DNA of 64,000 nt. Origin: an uncultured Latescibacterota bacterium. GTDB lineage: Bacteria; Latescibacterota; UBA2968; UBA8231. The stretch lies in NCBI GenBank assembly GCA_951813615.1, contig OX638377.1, positions 2,294,001-2,358,000 on the forward strand, in the 5' to 3' direction. This document shows, one piece after another, positions 56,462 through 64,000 of this stretch. Made by a program: the position numbers and the translations under genes. A model generated the notes under the pieces. It made no database searches. It saw only the letters and a program-made list of their open reading frames with translations, and was not told the origin of the DNA. Numbering within the stretch: position 1 is the first letter of the stretch; every line of letters starts with the position of its first letter.

Positions 56462-57369
56462 GGGGTTGCTCCGGTGGCGAGGGTGGCGGCCTTGACGCTC
56501 CCGTCGCAGGTGTCGAGAAGGTGCTGTGCTTGGGTGCGATCTAGCTGGCACAGCTCCATGACCAGCGCCAGTTTCAAGCCGCCTTCGGCTGCTTGCAGCC
56601 GGGCGGCGGCCACTTGCGGCGAGGTTCCGGTCAGGGCCACAAAGATGCGCTCGGCGCGGTCGCGCAGTTTGGCATTGGTGGGTTGGAGATCGACCATGAG
56701 GTTGCCGTAGGTCTTGCCCAATTTCACCATCGCGCCGGTACTGATCATATTGAGCACCAGCTTGGTCGCTGTTCCGGCCTTCATCCGCGTCGATCCAGTG
56801 ATGACCTCTGGGCCGACTTCGGGGACGATTTTGATCGAGGCAGTAACGGACTCGGCGGCCGTCGGGCTACACGTAAAAAAGATCGTCGGACAGCCTTGCT
56901 GCGCGGCGTATTCCATGCCGCTGATAACGAAAGGGGTTACGCCGCTGGCGGCAATGCCCATGACTGCATCGACTGAACCTAACTCTCGCTGTGCCAATTC
57001 GTTAGGTGCAGCCTCGCGGTCGTCCTCGGCACCTTCTACGGCTTGGCACAGGGCCGCCGGCCCGCCGGCGATCAAGCCCTGCACCAACTGAGGGCTTGCG
57101 CCAAAGGTGGGAGGGCATTCAGCTGCATCTAGTACGCCGAGCCGACCGCTGGTGCCCGCGCCGAGGTAGAACAGTCGGCCTCCGTTCCCGAGCTGGCTAG
57201 CGACCAAGTCAACCGCCTCGGCGATGGGGGCCAATTGCGCGGCGACCGCAGTCGGCACAAGGGCGTCTTCTCGATTGATGATCGCCAGCATCTCTAGCGT
57301 CGAGACTTCGTCGATGTGTTCGGTGGCTGGATTGCGCTGTTCGGTTTGCAGCTTGGACCAATTGCCCAT
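56443..57369 (-). CDS. murQ: N-acetylmuramic acid 6-phosphate etherase
   Basis: A 308-residue SIS-domain lyase that cleaves MurNAc-6-phosphate to GlcNAc-6-phosphate and lactate during cell-wall recycling. LQTEQRNPATEHIDEVSTLEMLAIINREDALVPTAVAAQL, LFYLGAGTSGRLGVLDAAECPPTFG, VMGIAASGVTPFVISGM and EVGPEVITGSTRMKAGTATKLVLNMISTGAMVKLGKTYGNLMVDLQPTNAKLRDRA are diagnostic. ATG 57369 begins MGNWSK; 12 further in-frame codons lie upstream. First gene of an overlapping three-gene set. Confidence 0.97.
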   Translation of the reverse strand: MGNWSKLQTEQRNPATEHIDEVSTLEMLAIINREDALVPTAVAAQLAPIAEAVDLVASQLGNGGRLFYLGAGTSGRLGVLDAAECPPTFGASPQLVQGLIAGGPAALCQAVEGAEDDREAAPNELAQRELGSVDAVMGIAASGVTPFVISGMEYAAQQGCPTIFFTCSPTAAESVTASIKIVPEVGPEVITGSTRMKAGTATKLVLNMISTGAMVKLGKTYGNLMVDLQPTNAKLRDRAERIFVALTGTSPQVAAARLQAAEGGLKLALVMELCQLDRTQAQHLLDTCDGSVKAATLATGATPCNTQT

Positions 57370-57435
57370 ATTGAATCTCTGGTACAGGTAAAATGAACTG
57401 GACACAAAATAGCCAGCCGGGCGTGACGAGCAAAA

Positions 57436-57463
57436 TTGTCAGGGTAGGGGAATGGGTTATATT
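57436..57463 (+). promoter_or_regulatory. Candidate promoter of valS
   Basis: TTGTCA (57436-57441), 16-base spacer, TATATT (57458-57463). The expected start near 57470 leaves only ~37 bases before the ATG, too short for a T-box leader. Confidence 0.45.
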
Positions 57464-57506
57464 TTTAATTTAACCTGCATATTAAACACAAAGATAAGGA
57501 CGCGGC

Positions 57507-60266
57507 ATGACGAAAGAATTGGCCAAGACGTACGATCCCGTGGCGATCGAAAAAAAATGGTACGATTTCTGGGAGGAAAACGGTCTTTTTAACGCGGGGA
57601 TCAATCCGGACAAGCCCTCTTACAGCATAGTAATTCCCCCGCCCAACGTGACGGGTGAGCTGCACATGGGCCACGCGATTCAACACGCCATCCACGACTT
57701 AGTGGTGCGGTGGAAGCGGATGCAGGGCTTTGAGACGCTCTGTCTGCCGGGCACCGATCACGCGGGCATTGCTACCCAAATGAAGGTCGAGCAGGAGCTT
57801 TTAGAGGTCGAGGGCAAGAATCGCTACGACTTGGGGCGCGACGCCATGCTCGACCGGATTTGGCAGTGGAAAGAAAAATACGGGGACGCCATCTATCGCC
57901 AATTGCGCCAACTCGGGTCCAGCTACGATTGGCGGTGGGAGCGGTTCACGCTCGACGAGGAGTACGTTGAAGCCGTATTGCAGGCTTTCGAGCATTTTGC
58001 GGAAAAAGGGTGGATTTACCGCGGTACCCGCATGATCAACTGGTGTCCGCAGTGCCGCACGGTTATTTCCGATCTAGAAACCGAAGAGCGCGAGGTCGCC
58101 AGTCACTTGTGGCACATTCGCTATCCGGCCCAAGAAGGTGCGCTGCAAGTTGTGGTCGCCACCACGCGGCCGGAGACCATGCTGGGGGACACGGGCGTGG
58201 CCGTCCATCCCAACGACGACCGCTGGCGCGAGGCCATAGGCTTGCAAGTCGAACTGCCGCTGATGGATAGAGCCATCCCCATTGTCGCCGATGAATACGC
58301 CGATCCCGAACTGGGCAGTGGTGCGGTCAAGGTCACGCCGGCCCACGATCCCAATGACTACGAGCTAGGGTTGCGCCACGACCTAGCGCAAATTCAAGTC
58401 ATCGGCTTTGACGGAGTTATGACCGAGGCCGCCGGCCGCTTTGCGGGGTTGGATCGCTACGCGGCCCGCGAAGCCGTTGTGGCCGCGTTGGAAGCCGAAG
58501 GGTTGCTAGAAAAAATAGAAGATCACGAACACGCCGTACCTCACCACGACAAGTGCGGCACAGTCGTCGAACCCCTGCCGATGGAGCAGTGGTTTATGAA
58601 CATGAAGGAGATAGCGGCCAAGGTGCGGCCCGTGCTCGTGCGACAGGATATCCAATACGCGCCCGATCGCTTCCGCGACTATGCCATCGAGTGGTTGGAT
58701 CAAATACGCGATTGGGCCTTGTCGCGGCAGATTTGGTGGGGGCATCGCATTCCCGCTTGGTATTGCACCCATTGCAGCGCCGATGGGCTGAGCGCCATGG
58801 GCAACTTGGACTGGGAGCAGGCTCTGCGCGAGGGCAACTTCAGGGTTTCGGTGGCGGCCGGGGCCAAGCCCGTGGTTAGTGTAGCTAAGCCAGAGGCCTG
58901 TCCCGAATGCGGTGGCCAAGATTGGGTGCAAGACCCAGATGTGCTCGACACGTGGTTTTCTTCTGCGCTCTGGCCCTTTGCCACCCTCGGCTGGCCGCAG
59001 CGCAGCGACGCGCTAGAGTATTTTTATCCCACAGATTTGATGATTACGGCCCGCGACATTCTCTATCTGTGGGTTTTGCGGATGGCCATGACCTCGCTAG
59101 AGTTCGTAGAGCAGATTCCCTTTAAGACGGTGCTGGTTCACCCGACGATTCTGACCCAAGACGGCCGCCGCATGAGCAAGAGCTTGGGAACCGGTCTCAA
59201 CCCGCTCGACTTGGTCGCGCGCTACGGTGCGGATGCGACCCGCTACTGTCTGTTAGCACAAGCCGGGGCCGTCCAAGACGTGCGCTTTGATGCCGCGGTC
59301 GAGAACAACCAAGTACAGGCTTCGGCCAGCGCGGAGGCCGGCCGCAACTTTGGCAACAAGCTGTGGAATGCGACCCGCTTCGTGCTGATGAATATCGACG
59401 GATACGAGCCCGGTCTCTGCGAGCGCAGCGAATTGGCTGACCGCTGGATCTGGAGCCGGTTGCAGGTGGCTGTGCGCGAGATGACCGAGGCCATGCAATC
59501 CTATCGCTTTAGCGACCTGACGCGAGCCATCTACGACCTCGTCTGGCGCGACTATTGCGATTGGTACCTCGAATTGGCCAAGGTGCGCTTGCAGGGAGGC
59601 GATCCCGAGGCGCGGCGCACAGCCCAAGAGCATCTCGTGCGCGTGCTCGAAACCGCCCTGCGGCTGTTGCATCCCATTATGCCCTTTATCACCGAGACCT
59701 TGTGGCAGGCTTTACCCCACGGCTCATCGACTAATAGCATCATGGTCGCGGCTTGGCCGGAATGCGATGACGCGCTGATAGATCCAGAGGCCGAAGCGCA
59801 AATGCAGTGCCTGCAGGAGGTGGTGACTGGGGTGCGGATCATTCGCGGCGAGATGAACGTCCCGCCGGGGCGCAAAGTCGAGGTCTTGATTTCAGCTACT
59901 TCGGACGAGGTCGAACAGACCCTGCGCCAAGCTATCCCTTACATCTCGCTGTTGACCCGGGCCGAATCCGTGCAAGTCGGCCAAGGGCTCGCCCGCCCGC
60001 CAGCTTCAGGCAGCGCGATGACAGCCGCGGCCGAAATTTTCGTGCCCTTGGAGGGATTGATCGACCTAGATACAGAACGGCAGCGTCTCAAGAGGGAAAT
60101 TCAAAAGATGGATGGCTTGCTCAAGGGGCTAGACGCCAAACTGGCCAATGAGCGCTTCCTGACCAAAGCACCGCCCGAAATAGTCGCACAGGAGCGCCAA
60201 CGCCAAGCTGAATATCGCGCCACCCAGGAGAAGCTAAACACCAGCCTCAAGCTTGTCGAAGCTTAG
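57507..60266 (+). CDS. valS: Valyl-tRNA synthetase
   Basis: A 919-residue class Ia synthetase. HIGH-type motif PPNVTGELHMGHAIQHAIHDL, FETLCLPGTDHAGIATQ, the editing domain TTRPETMLGDTGVAVHPND, QIWWGHRIPAWYC, CPECGGQDWVQDPDVLDTWFSSALWPF and KMSKS as GRRMSKSLGTG. C-terminal coiled coil LIDLDTERQRLKREIQKMDGLLKGLDAKLANERFLTKAPPEIVAQER. It charges tRNA-Val. rqcH begins at the very next base. Confidence 0.98.
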   Translation: MTKELAKTYDPVAIEKKWYDFWEENGLFNAGINPDKPSYSIVIPPPNVTGELHMGHAIQHAIHDLVVRWKRMQGFETLCLPGTDHAGIATQMKVEQELLEVEGKNRYDLGRDAMLDRIWQWKEKYGDAIYRQLRQLGSSYDWRWERFTLDEEYVEAVLQAFEHFAEKGWIYRGTRMINWCPQCRTVISDLETEEREVASHLWHIRYPAQEGALQVVVATTRPETMLGDTGVAVHPNDDRWREAIGLQVELPLMDRAIPIVADEYADPELGSGAVKVTPAHDPNDYELGLRHDLAQIQVIGFDGVMTEAAGRFAGLDRYAAREAVVAALEAEGLLEKIEDHEHAVPHHDKCGTVVEPLPMEQWFMNMKEIAAKVRPVLVRQDIQYAPDRFRDYAIEWLDQIRDWALSRQIWWGHRIPAWYCTHCSADGLSAMGNLDWEQALREGNFRVSVAAGAKPVVSVAKPEACPECGGQDWVQDPDVLDTWFSSALWPFATLGWPQRSDALEYFYPTDLMITARDILYLWVLRMAMTSLEFVEQIPFKTVLVHPTILTQDGRRMSKSLGTGLNPLDLVARYGADATRYCLLAQAGAVQDVRFDAAVENNQVQASASAEAGRNFGNKLWNATRFVLMNIDGYEPGLCERSELADRWIWSRLQVAVREMTEAMQSYRFSDLTRAIYDLVWRDYCDWYLELAKVRLQGGDPEARRTAQEHLVRVLETALRLLHPIMPFITETLWQALPHGSSTNSIMVAAWPECDDALIDPEAEAQMQCLQEVVTGVRIIRGEMNVPPGRKVEVLISATSDEVEQTLRQAIPYISLLTRAESVQVGQGLARPPASGSAMTAAAEIFVPLEGLIDLDTERQRLKREIQKMDGLLKGLDAKLANERFLTKAPPEIVAQERQRQAEYRATQEKLNTSLKLVEA

Positions 60267-61937
60267 ATGGCGTTTGATTACTTCACCATTCAAGCCCTCG
60301 CACAGGAGCTGCAGGAACGCCTGCAAGGGGCGGTCATTGAGCGGGCCTATGCCCAGCCTGCAGAACTGGCCTTCGCAGTCGACGAGGGCGATTGGCTGTA
60401 CGGTGTGGGCGGCCGAGAAGGCTTGCTCTGCCTGCGGCGCGAGGCGTGGCCGCGGTCTTGGCGGGCGAGTGATGGCCCGGAAAAGTACTTGGTGCGAGCG
60501 CGGATTGTGGCAGTCGAAGCCGAGCGCCGCGAGCGCATCTTGCGCTTGCGCCTAGAGCGCCGAGACCGCGAAGGCCGTCCGAGCTTTGGCGTCTTGGTGT
60601 GTGAACTCATTCCCAATAAGGTGCGATTTGTTCTCCATCGCCAAGCCGATGGCGGGATTTTGGGCTATTGGGGAACGGCCAAGGACAAGTCGCCCGTAGG
60701 CAAGCCGTACCAGCCGCCCGAGCCGTCGGGCCGCCTGTTGCCCGGCACGGACGAACTCTGTGCGTGGCGCGACCGGCTGGCGAGTGCGGATACAGCCTTG
60801 GAAAAGGCGGCGAGGCGCTGGTTGGCCGGAGCGGATGCCTCAGTGATCCGCGAGTTGACCTTCCGCAGCCAGCAGGGCGAGGGAGACGAATCGGCCACAG
60901 CCTTGTGGGAAGCAGCCACAGAGGTGTACACCAGCTCAGTAACAGGCCAGAGCTACGTGTGGCAAGAGGCGGGCCGATTGCATTTTTCCGCCCTTGAACC
61001 GCGCCGTTTGCAAGGGGCCTACGAGCAGTTTGACTCGGTTGGCGCTGGAATATGGACGGCGTGCCAACGGGGGCGGGCACAGCACCGGACACAGCAGACG
61101 CAGCAACATATTCGCAGGCGACTGAACCAGACGCTGAAAAATGCCCGGCGGCGCTTGGCTGCCATGCAGGTCGAATTCGACGAGGCGGCGCATGCCGAGG
61201 AGTACAAGCGAAAGGGCCACGCGCTATGGGCCAACATCGGGCAGCTATCCGGTCGGCCCGCGCAAGTAGAGCTGGCCGACCTCTTCGATGCGGAGGGGCA
61301 TGCGACCCTGCGGATTGATTTGGATGTAAACCGCAGCTTGGCGGAAAATGCCGCAGCGTATCTAAAGGCGGCGCGAAAATACGAGCGCCGCCAACAAGTC
61401 CTGCCGCAGCGCCTAGCCGAACTCAGGCGTCAGTGCGACCAATACGAGCATTGGATTGGTGCGGTCGATGCCGGTACTTGGGAAGCCGACGCCGCGCTAA
61501 AAAACTGGTTGGAGAGCAAGGTGACAGGCACCGACAAAACGGCAAGCAAGCAGCCCCAAGCCCATCCTCGACGTTACAGGACATCTACAGGGTGGTCGGT
61601 GTGGGCCGGGCGCAACAACAAGGAAAACGACGTACTGACGCACAAAATGTCCGCGCAAAACGACCTGTGGTTTCACGCCCGGGGGTACTCGGGATCGCAC
61701 GTCGTCCTGCGGAGCGAAGGCCGCAAGGAAGCCCCCAGTAAGCAGACTATTGAGGAGGCTGCGGCCTTAGCTGCGTATTGGAGCAAGGGCAAAACCGCGA
61801 AAAAGGTCTCCGTGGCGTACACCATGGTAAAACACGTCACTAAGCCGCGTGGCGGCGCGCCTGGGCAGGCGCTGTTGCGCCGCGAGAAAACGATCGTCGT
61901 GGAGCCGACTTTGTTAAAAAAAGAATCAGTCGAATAG
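60267..61937 (+). CDS. rqcH: RqcH/NFACT-family ribosome quality-control protein
   Basis: A 556-residue NFACT protein: MAFDYFTIQALAQELQERLQGAVIERAYAQ (NFACT-N), a central helical coiled-coil section QHIRRRLNQTLKNARRRLAAMQVEFDEA, and the NFACT-R domain YRTSTGWSVWAGRNNKENDVLTHKMSAQNDLWFHARGYSGSHVVLRSEGR. RqcH-type proteins add C-terminal Ala tails to nascent chains on stalled 50S subunits, complementary to SmpB at 26 kb. Starts immediately after the valS stop. GenBank-style names such as fibronectin-binding protein refer to the same family. Confidence 0.92.
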   Translation: MAFDYFTIQALAQELQERLQGAVIERAYAQPAELAFAVDEGDWLYGVGGREGLLCLRREAWPRSWRASDGPEKYLVRARIVAVEAERRERILRLRLERRDREGRPSFGVLVCELIPNKVRFVLHRQADGGILGYWGTAKDKSPVGKPYQPPEPSGRLLPGTDELCAWRDRLASADTALEKAARRWLAGADASVIRELTFRSQQGEGDESATALWEAATEVYTSSVTGQSYVWQEAGRLHFSALEPRRLQGAYEQFDSVGAGIWTACQRGRAQHRTQQTQQHIRRRLNQTLKNARRRLAAMQVEFDEAAHAEEYKRKGHALWANIGQLSGRPAQVELADLFDAEGHATLRIDLDVNRSLAENAAAYLKAARKYERRQQVLPQRLAELRRQCDQYEHWIGAVDAGTWEADAALKNWLESKVTGTDKTASKQPQAHPRRYRTSTGWSVWAGRNNKENDVLTHKMSAQNDLWFHARGYSGSHVVLRSEGRKEAPSKQTIEEAAALAAYWSKGKTAKKVSVAYTMVKHVTKPRGGAPGQALLRREKTIVVEPTLLKKESVE

Positions 61938-61953
61938 TCATATAACTAGTAAT

Positions 61954-62904
61954 ATGTTAAACAAACCGCTAATCTTAATCACCGGACCTACCGCCACAGG
62001 AAAAACAGAAATAGCCCTCGAAGTAGCCCAGCACTTGCCCAAAGTAGAAATCGTCTCGGCCGACTCGCGGCAAATCTACCGCTACATGGACATCGGTACG
62101 GCCAAGCCAACCGCTGAACAGCAGAACCAATGCCCTCATCACTTGCTCGATGTGATTTCTCCCGAGGAAACCTACAGCGCGGGAGCGTATGAGCGAGCCG
62201 CGCGGTGCATCATTGAACAGGTCTGGAACAGAGGGGGCCTGCCTATTATGGTTGGAGGGACAGGCCTGTACTGGCAGAGCGCACTGGACGGATGCTTTGA
62301 GGACGAAGCCGAATACGCGCCGATCCGCACAGAATTGCAAAATCGCCTGCATTGCGAGGGGCTTGCCTCCCTATATGAGGAGTTAGGCCGTCGAGATCCG
62401 GTCGTGCAAGCGCGGTTGCAGCCGAGTGACGCACAGCGGATCCTACGGGCGTTGGAGGTGGCGATGGTTGGGAGGGGCTCGCTCAGCACGCTATGGCGGG
62501 AGCGCAAGGGACAACCCCTTGTACAGCAGCCACAGATGATCAGTTTGACCATGGAGCGCAGTCGGCTCTACGAGCGGATCGACCAGCGGGTTGAGCAGAT
62601 GGTCGAGCAGGGATGGATCGAGGAGGTCCGCTCCTTGTGCGAAATGGGATACGATCTAGGCGACAGTGCTTTGGGGACTTTGGGCTATCTCGAAATATGC
62701 AATGCGCTGGCAGGACATTGCCCTTGGCAGGAAGCCATCGAGCGGACCAAGCAGCGTACCCGTCACTTGGCCAAACGACAAATAACGTGGTGCCGCCGCG
62801 ACCGTCGCTTGCGCGAATTAGACCTCGATGTATGGGGAAAGGCTGGCGTCGTCCAGCGCATCGTCGGCGAGTGGGAGTATCGATGGGGCCGTGGGGCGGG
62901 TTGA
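61954..62904 (+). CDS. miaA: tRNA dimethylallyltransferase
   Basis: A 316-residue prenyltransferase that modifies A37 of tRNAs reading UNN codons. P-loop LILITGPTATGKTEIALEVAQHLPKVEIVSADSRQIYRYMDIGTAKPT, HHLLDVISPEETYSAGAYERAA, GGLPIMVGGTGLYWQSALDG and the C-terminal LGTLGYLEICNALAG...IERTKQRTRHLAKRQITWCRRD. Full length. It lies 16 bases after rqcH and just before tRNA-Gly. Confidence 0.97.
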   Translation: MLNKPLILITGPTATGKTEIALEVAQHLPKVEIVSADSRQIYRYMDIGTAKPTAEQQNQCPHHLLDVISPEETYSAGAYERAARCIIEQVWNRGGLPIMVGGTGLYWQSALDGCFEDEAEYAPIRTELQNRLHCEGLASLYEELGRRDPVVQARLQPSDAQRILRALEVAMVGRGSLSTLWRERKGQPLVQQPQMISLTMERSRLYERIDQRVEQMVEQGWIEEVRSLCEMGYDLGDSALGTLGYLEICNALAGHCPWQEAIERTKQRTRHLAKRQITWCRRDRRLRELDLDVWGKAGVVQRIVGEWEYRWGRGAG

Positions 62905-62942
62905 CAGCGGTTGGGGCCTCGCTTTACCTTATCGCAAAATTA

Positions 62943-63017
62943 GCGGGAGTAGTTCAGGGGTAGAACGCAAGCTTCCCAAGCTTGATGTCGCGGGTTCGAT
63001 TCCCGTCTCCCGCTCCA
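62943..63017 (+). tRNA. tRNA-Gly (anticodon CCC)
   Basis: Acceptor GCGGGAG pairs with CTCCCGC; anticodon stem CAAGC/GCTTG with loop TTCCCAA; T-arm GGGTTCGATTCCC; discriminator T and encoded CCA. It lies 38 bases after miaA and may be co-transcribed with it. Confidence 0.96.
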
Positions 63018-63019
63018 CT

Positions 63020-63056
63020 ATCCGCCTGGCCAACGGGGTCGGGCGGATTTTTATTT
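63020..63056 (+). terminator. Rho-independent terminator after tRNA-Gly
   Basis: ATCCGCC (63020-63026) pairs with GGCGGAT (63042-63048), then TTTTATTTCTT. The loop is 15 bases. Beyond it, 63057-63153 shows no feature I can support. Confidence 0.75.
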
Positions 63057-63153
63057 CTTCCTAGGTATTGCCGTCGGCACAATATCCATATACCTTTACC
63101 GATAGAACATCTTGCCCCACACTATGATACGTAGATTAATTGCTTAGTTGACT

Positions 63154-64000
63154 ATGGTCGTCGTAAAACAAATAGAGCCCGACAGCCTCGGCGCGCGCGC
63201 GGGATTTTGCATTGGCGATCGCATTTTGCGCATCAATGGCGAAGAAGTACGCGATTTGATCGACGTTCAGGTCAACAGCGCCGAGGAAGTAATCTGCATA
63301 GAAATCGAGCGCGACAAAGAACTGTACGAGGCTGAAATTGAGCGCCGGAGTGGCGAGTCCTTAGGGCTAGTCTTCGAAGACATGCGCTTGCGGAGTTGCA
63401 ACAACAAATGCGTCTTCTGCTTTATCCACCAAATGCCCAAGGGCATGCGGCGCAGCCTGTATTTTGAGGACGATGATTTTCGCCTCTCCTTTCTCCACGG
63501 CTCGTACGTGACCTTGACCAATGTCCGCGAAAGCGATATCGACCGCATCATTGAACAAGGGCTAACGCCGCAATACATCTCCGTCCACGCGACCGATCCC
63601 GAGCTAAGGCAAGTAATGCTCGGGCGCACCAAAGAGACTGTCGATATCAACGCGCGCTTGCGCAAACTAGCGGACAACGGCATTGAAATGCACACCCAAG
63701 TCGTAGTCTGTCCGGGCTGGAACGACGGGCCGCATCTGGAGCGCACGGTGACCGATTTGGCCGCGTACTATCCCGCGGTGCGCTCGGTGGCACTGGTGCC
63801 GGTGGGGCTGACCGATCATCGGCACAAGCTCACCCAGCTCGATCCGGTGACCCCGGCTAAGGCCACTGAGTACGCGGATGCCGCCGAAGCGTGGGGCTTG
63901 CAATTCAAAGCGCGCTTTGGCGAGCGGTTTGTCTATGCGGCGGACGAAATCTTTCTGCTGACGGGTCGATCCATGCCAGCGGCGTCCTATTACGATGCAT
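63154..64000 (+). CDS. DUF512-family PDZ/radical-SAM protein (3' end outside window)
   Basis: The frame starts at ATG 63154 and runs off the window; 282 residues are visible. It begins with a PDZ-like domain (VVVKQIEPDSLGARAGFCIGDRILRINGEEVRDLIDV). It then has the radical-SAM-like Cys cluster RLRSCNNKCVFCFIHQMPKGMRRSLYFEDDDFRLSFLHGSYVTLTN. YISVHATDPELRQVMLGR and EMHTQVVVCPGWNDG are typical of this family. DUF512 proteins are of unknown biochemical role, sometimes found near ribosome-assembly GTPase genes. The downstream gene is not visible. Confidence 0.92.
   Translation, partial: MVVVKQIEPDSLGARAGFCIGDRILRINGEEVRDLIDVQVNSAEEVICIEIERDKELYEAEIERRSGESLGLVFEDMRLRSCNNKCVFCFIHQMPKGMRRSLYFEDDDFRLSFLHGSYVTLTNVRESDIDRIIEQGLTPQYISVHATDPELRQVMLGRTKETVDINARLRKLADNGIEMHTQVVVCPGWNDGPHLERTVTDLAAYYPAVRSVALVPVGLTDHRHKLTQLDPVTPAKATEYADAAEAWGLQFKARFGERFVYAADEIFLLTGRSMPAASYYDA

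Noticed and set aside
57464..57506. A T-box riboswitch upstream of valS
   Set aside because: The leader between the likely promoter and the ATG is only about 40 bases, with no specifier stem or TGGN box.
62828..63064. A 78-codon plus frame containing SGVERKLPKLDVAGSIPVSRST
   Set aside because: This is the translation of tRNA-Gly; not a protein gene.

Overview
The window is a bacterial chromosome segment of fairly high GC, tightly packed with housekeeping genes on both strands, many overlapping by 1-20 bases. Several traits point to an aerobic, Gram-negative-type member of the FCB assemblage, possibly a Latescibacterota-like lineage: a secreted protein ending in a FlgD-type Ig domain, a TolC channel, lipoproteins, a SPOR protein, alternative complex III coupled to an A2-type caa3 oxidase, and a sulfatase-fold / D-threonine-aldolase / TIM-barrel isomerase flavour of metabolism. 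The lineage is an inference from gene content; there is no rRNA in the window.

Layout. 0-6.9 kb: 3' end of a large secreted protein, tRNA-Lys with terminator, a DHH phosphoesterase, a glutaredoxin-tolC pair, a DUF362 protein, a GroES-like protein and two unknown genes. 6.9-11.4 kb: an accessory patch with a truncated ribbon-helix-helix gene, a frameshifted ankyrin-repeat remnant, a small membrane ORF, a 38-base decayed echo of an upstream gene, and a NACHT/STAND NTPase gene split in frame by a complete 942-bp IS5-family element. 11.4-23.7 kb, minus strand: one 12-gene respiratory operon, actABCDEF, a small membrane gene, sco and coxBACD. 23.7-29.4 kb: tRNA-Arg, DUF815 ATPase, glyoxalase, tRNA-Leu, smpB, DnaC-like ATPase, rph, a primary-type sigma factor and a 51-residue gene. 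29.4-42 kb: isomerase, IMPase-family phosphatase, YihY, lipoprotein, holA, trxA, cNMP-binding protein, AI-2E-family permease with an inserted Ig-like domain, cold-shock protein with clpX, EpmA-like enzyme, clpP and coaE-gcvT. 42-53 kb: gcvP, gmd, TrmJ-like methyltransferase, a YmfF/YmfH-like M16 pair, a degenerate THUMP methyltransferase, hemL, SPOR lipoprotein, nucleotidyltransferase and GNAT. 53-64 kb: sulfatase-fold enzyme, HU, D-threonine-aldolase-like enzyme, aldo/keto reductase, murQ, valS, rqcH, miaA, tRNA-Gly and the start of a DUF512 radical-SAM protein.

How the genes work together. The minus-strand operon encodes a complete quinol-to-oxygen branch: quinol oxidation by ActABCDEF, electron transfer by c-type cytochromes, oxygen reduction by caa3, and copper delivery to CuA by Sco. 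Several plus-strand genes serve translation quality control and tRNA maturation (smpB, rqcH, valS, miaA, rph, EpmA-like), protein quality (clpX, clpP, GroES-like) and one-carbon/cofactor metabolism (gcvT, gcvP, coaE, hemL).

The most unusual locus is the NACHT gene. Removing the IS element and one TAA target copy joins the two fragments in the same frame into an 800-residue protein with an unclassified N-terminal domain, a P-loop/DGLDE NTPase core and C-terminal pentapeptide repeats. This is the architecture of prokaryotic conflict (anti-phage) proteins, here apparently inactivated by transposition.
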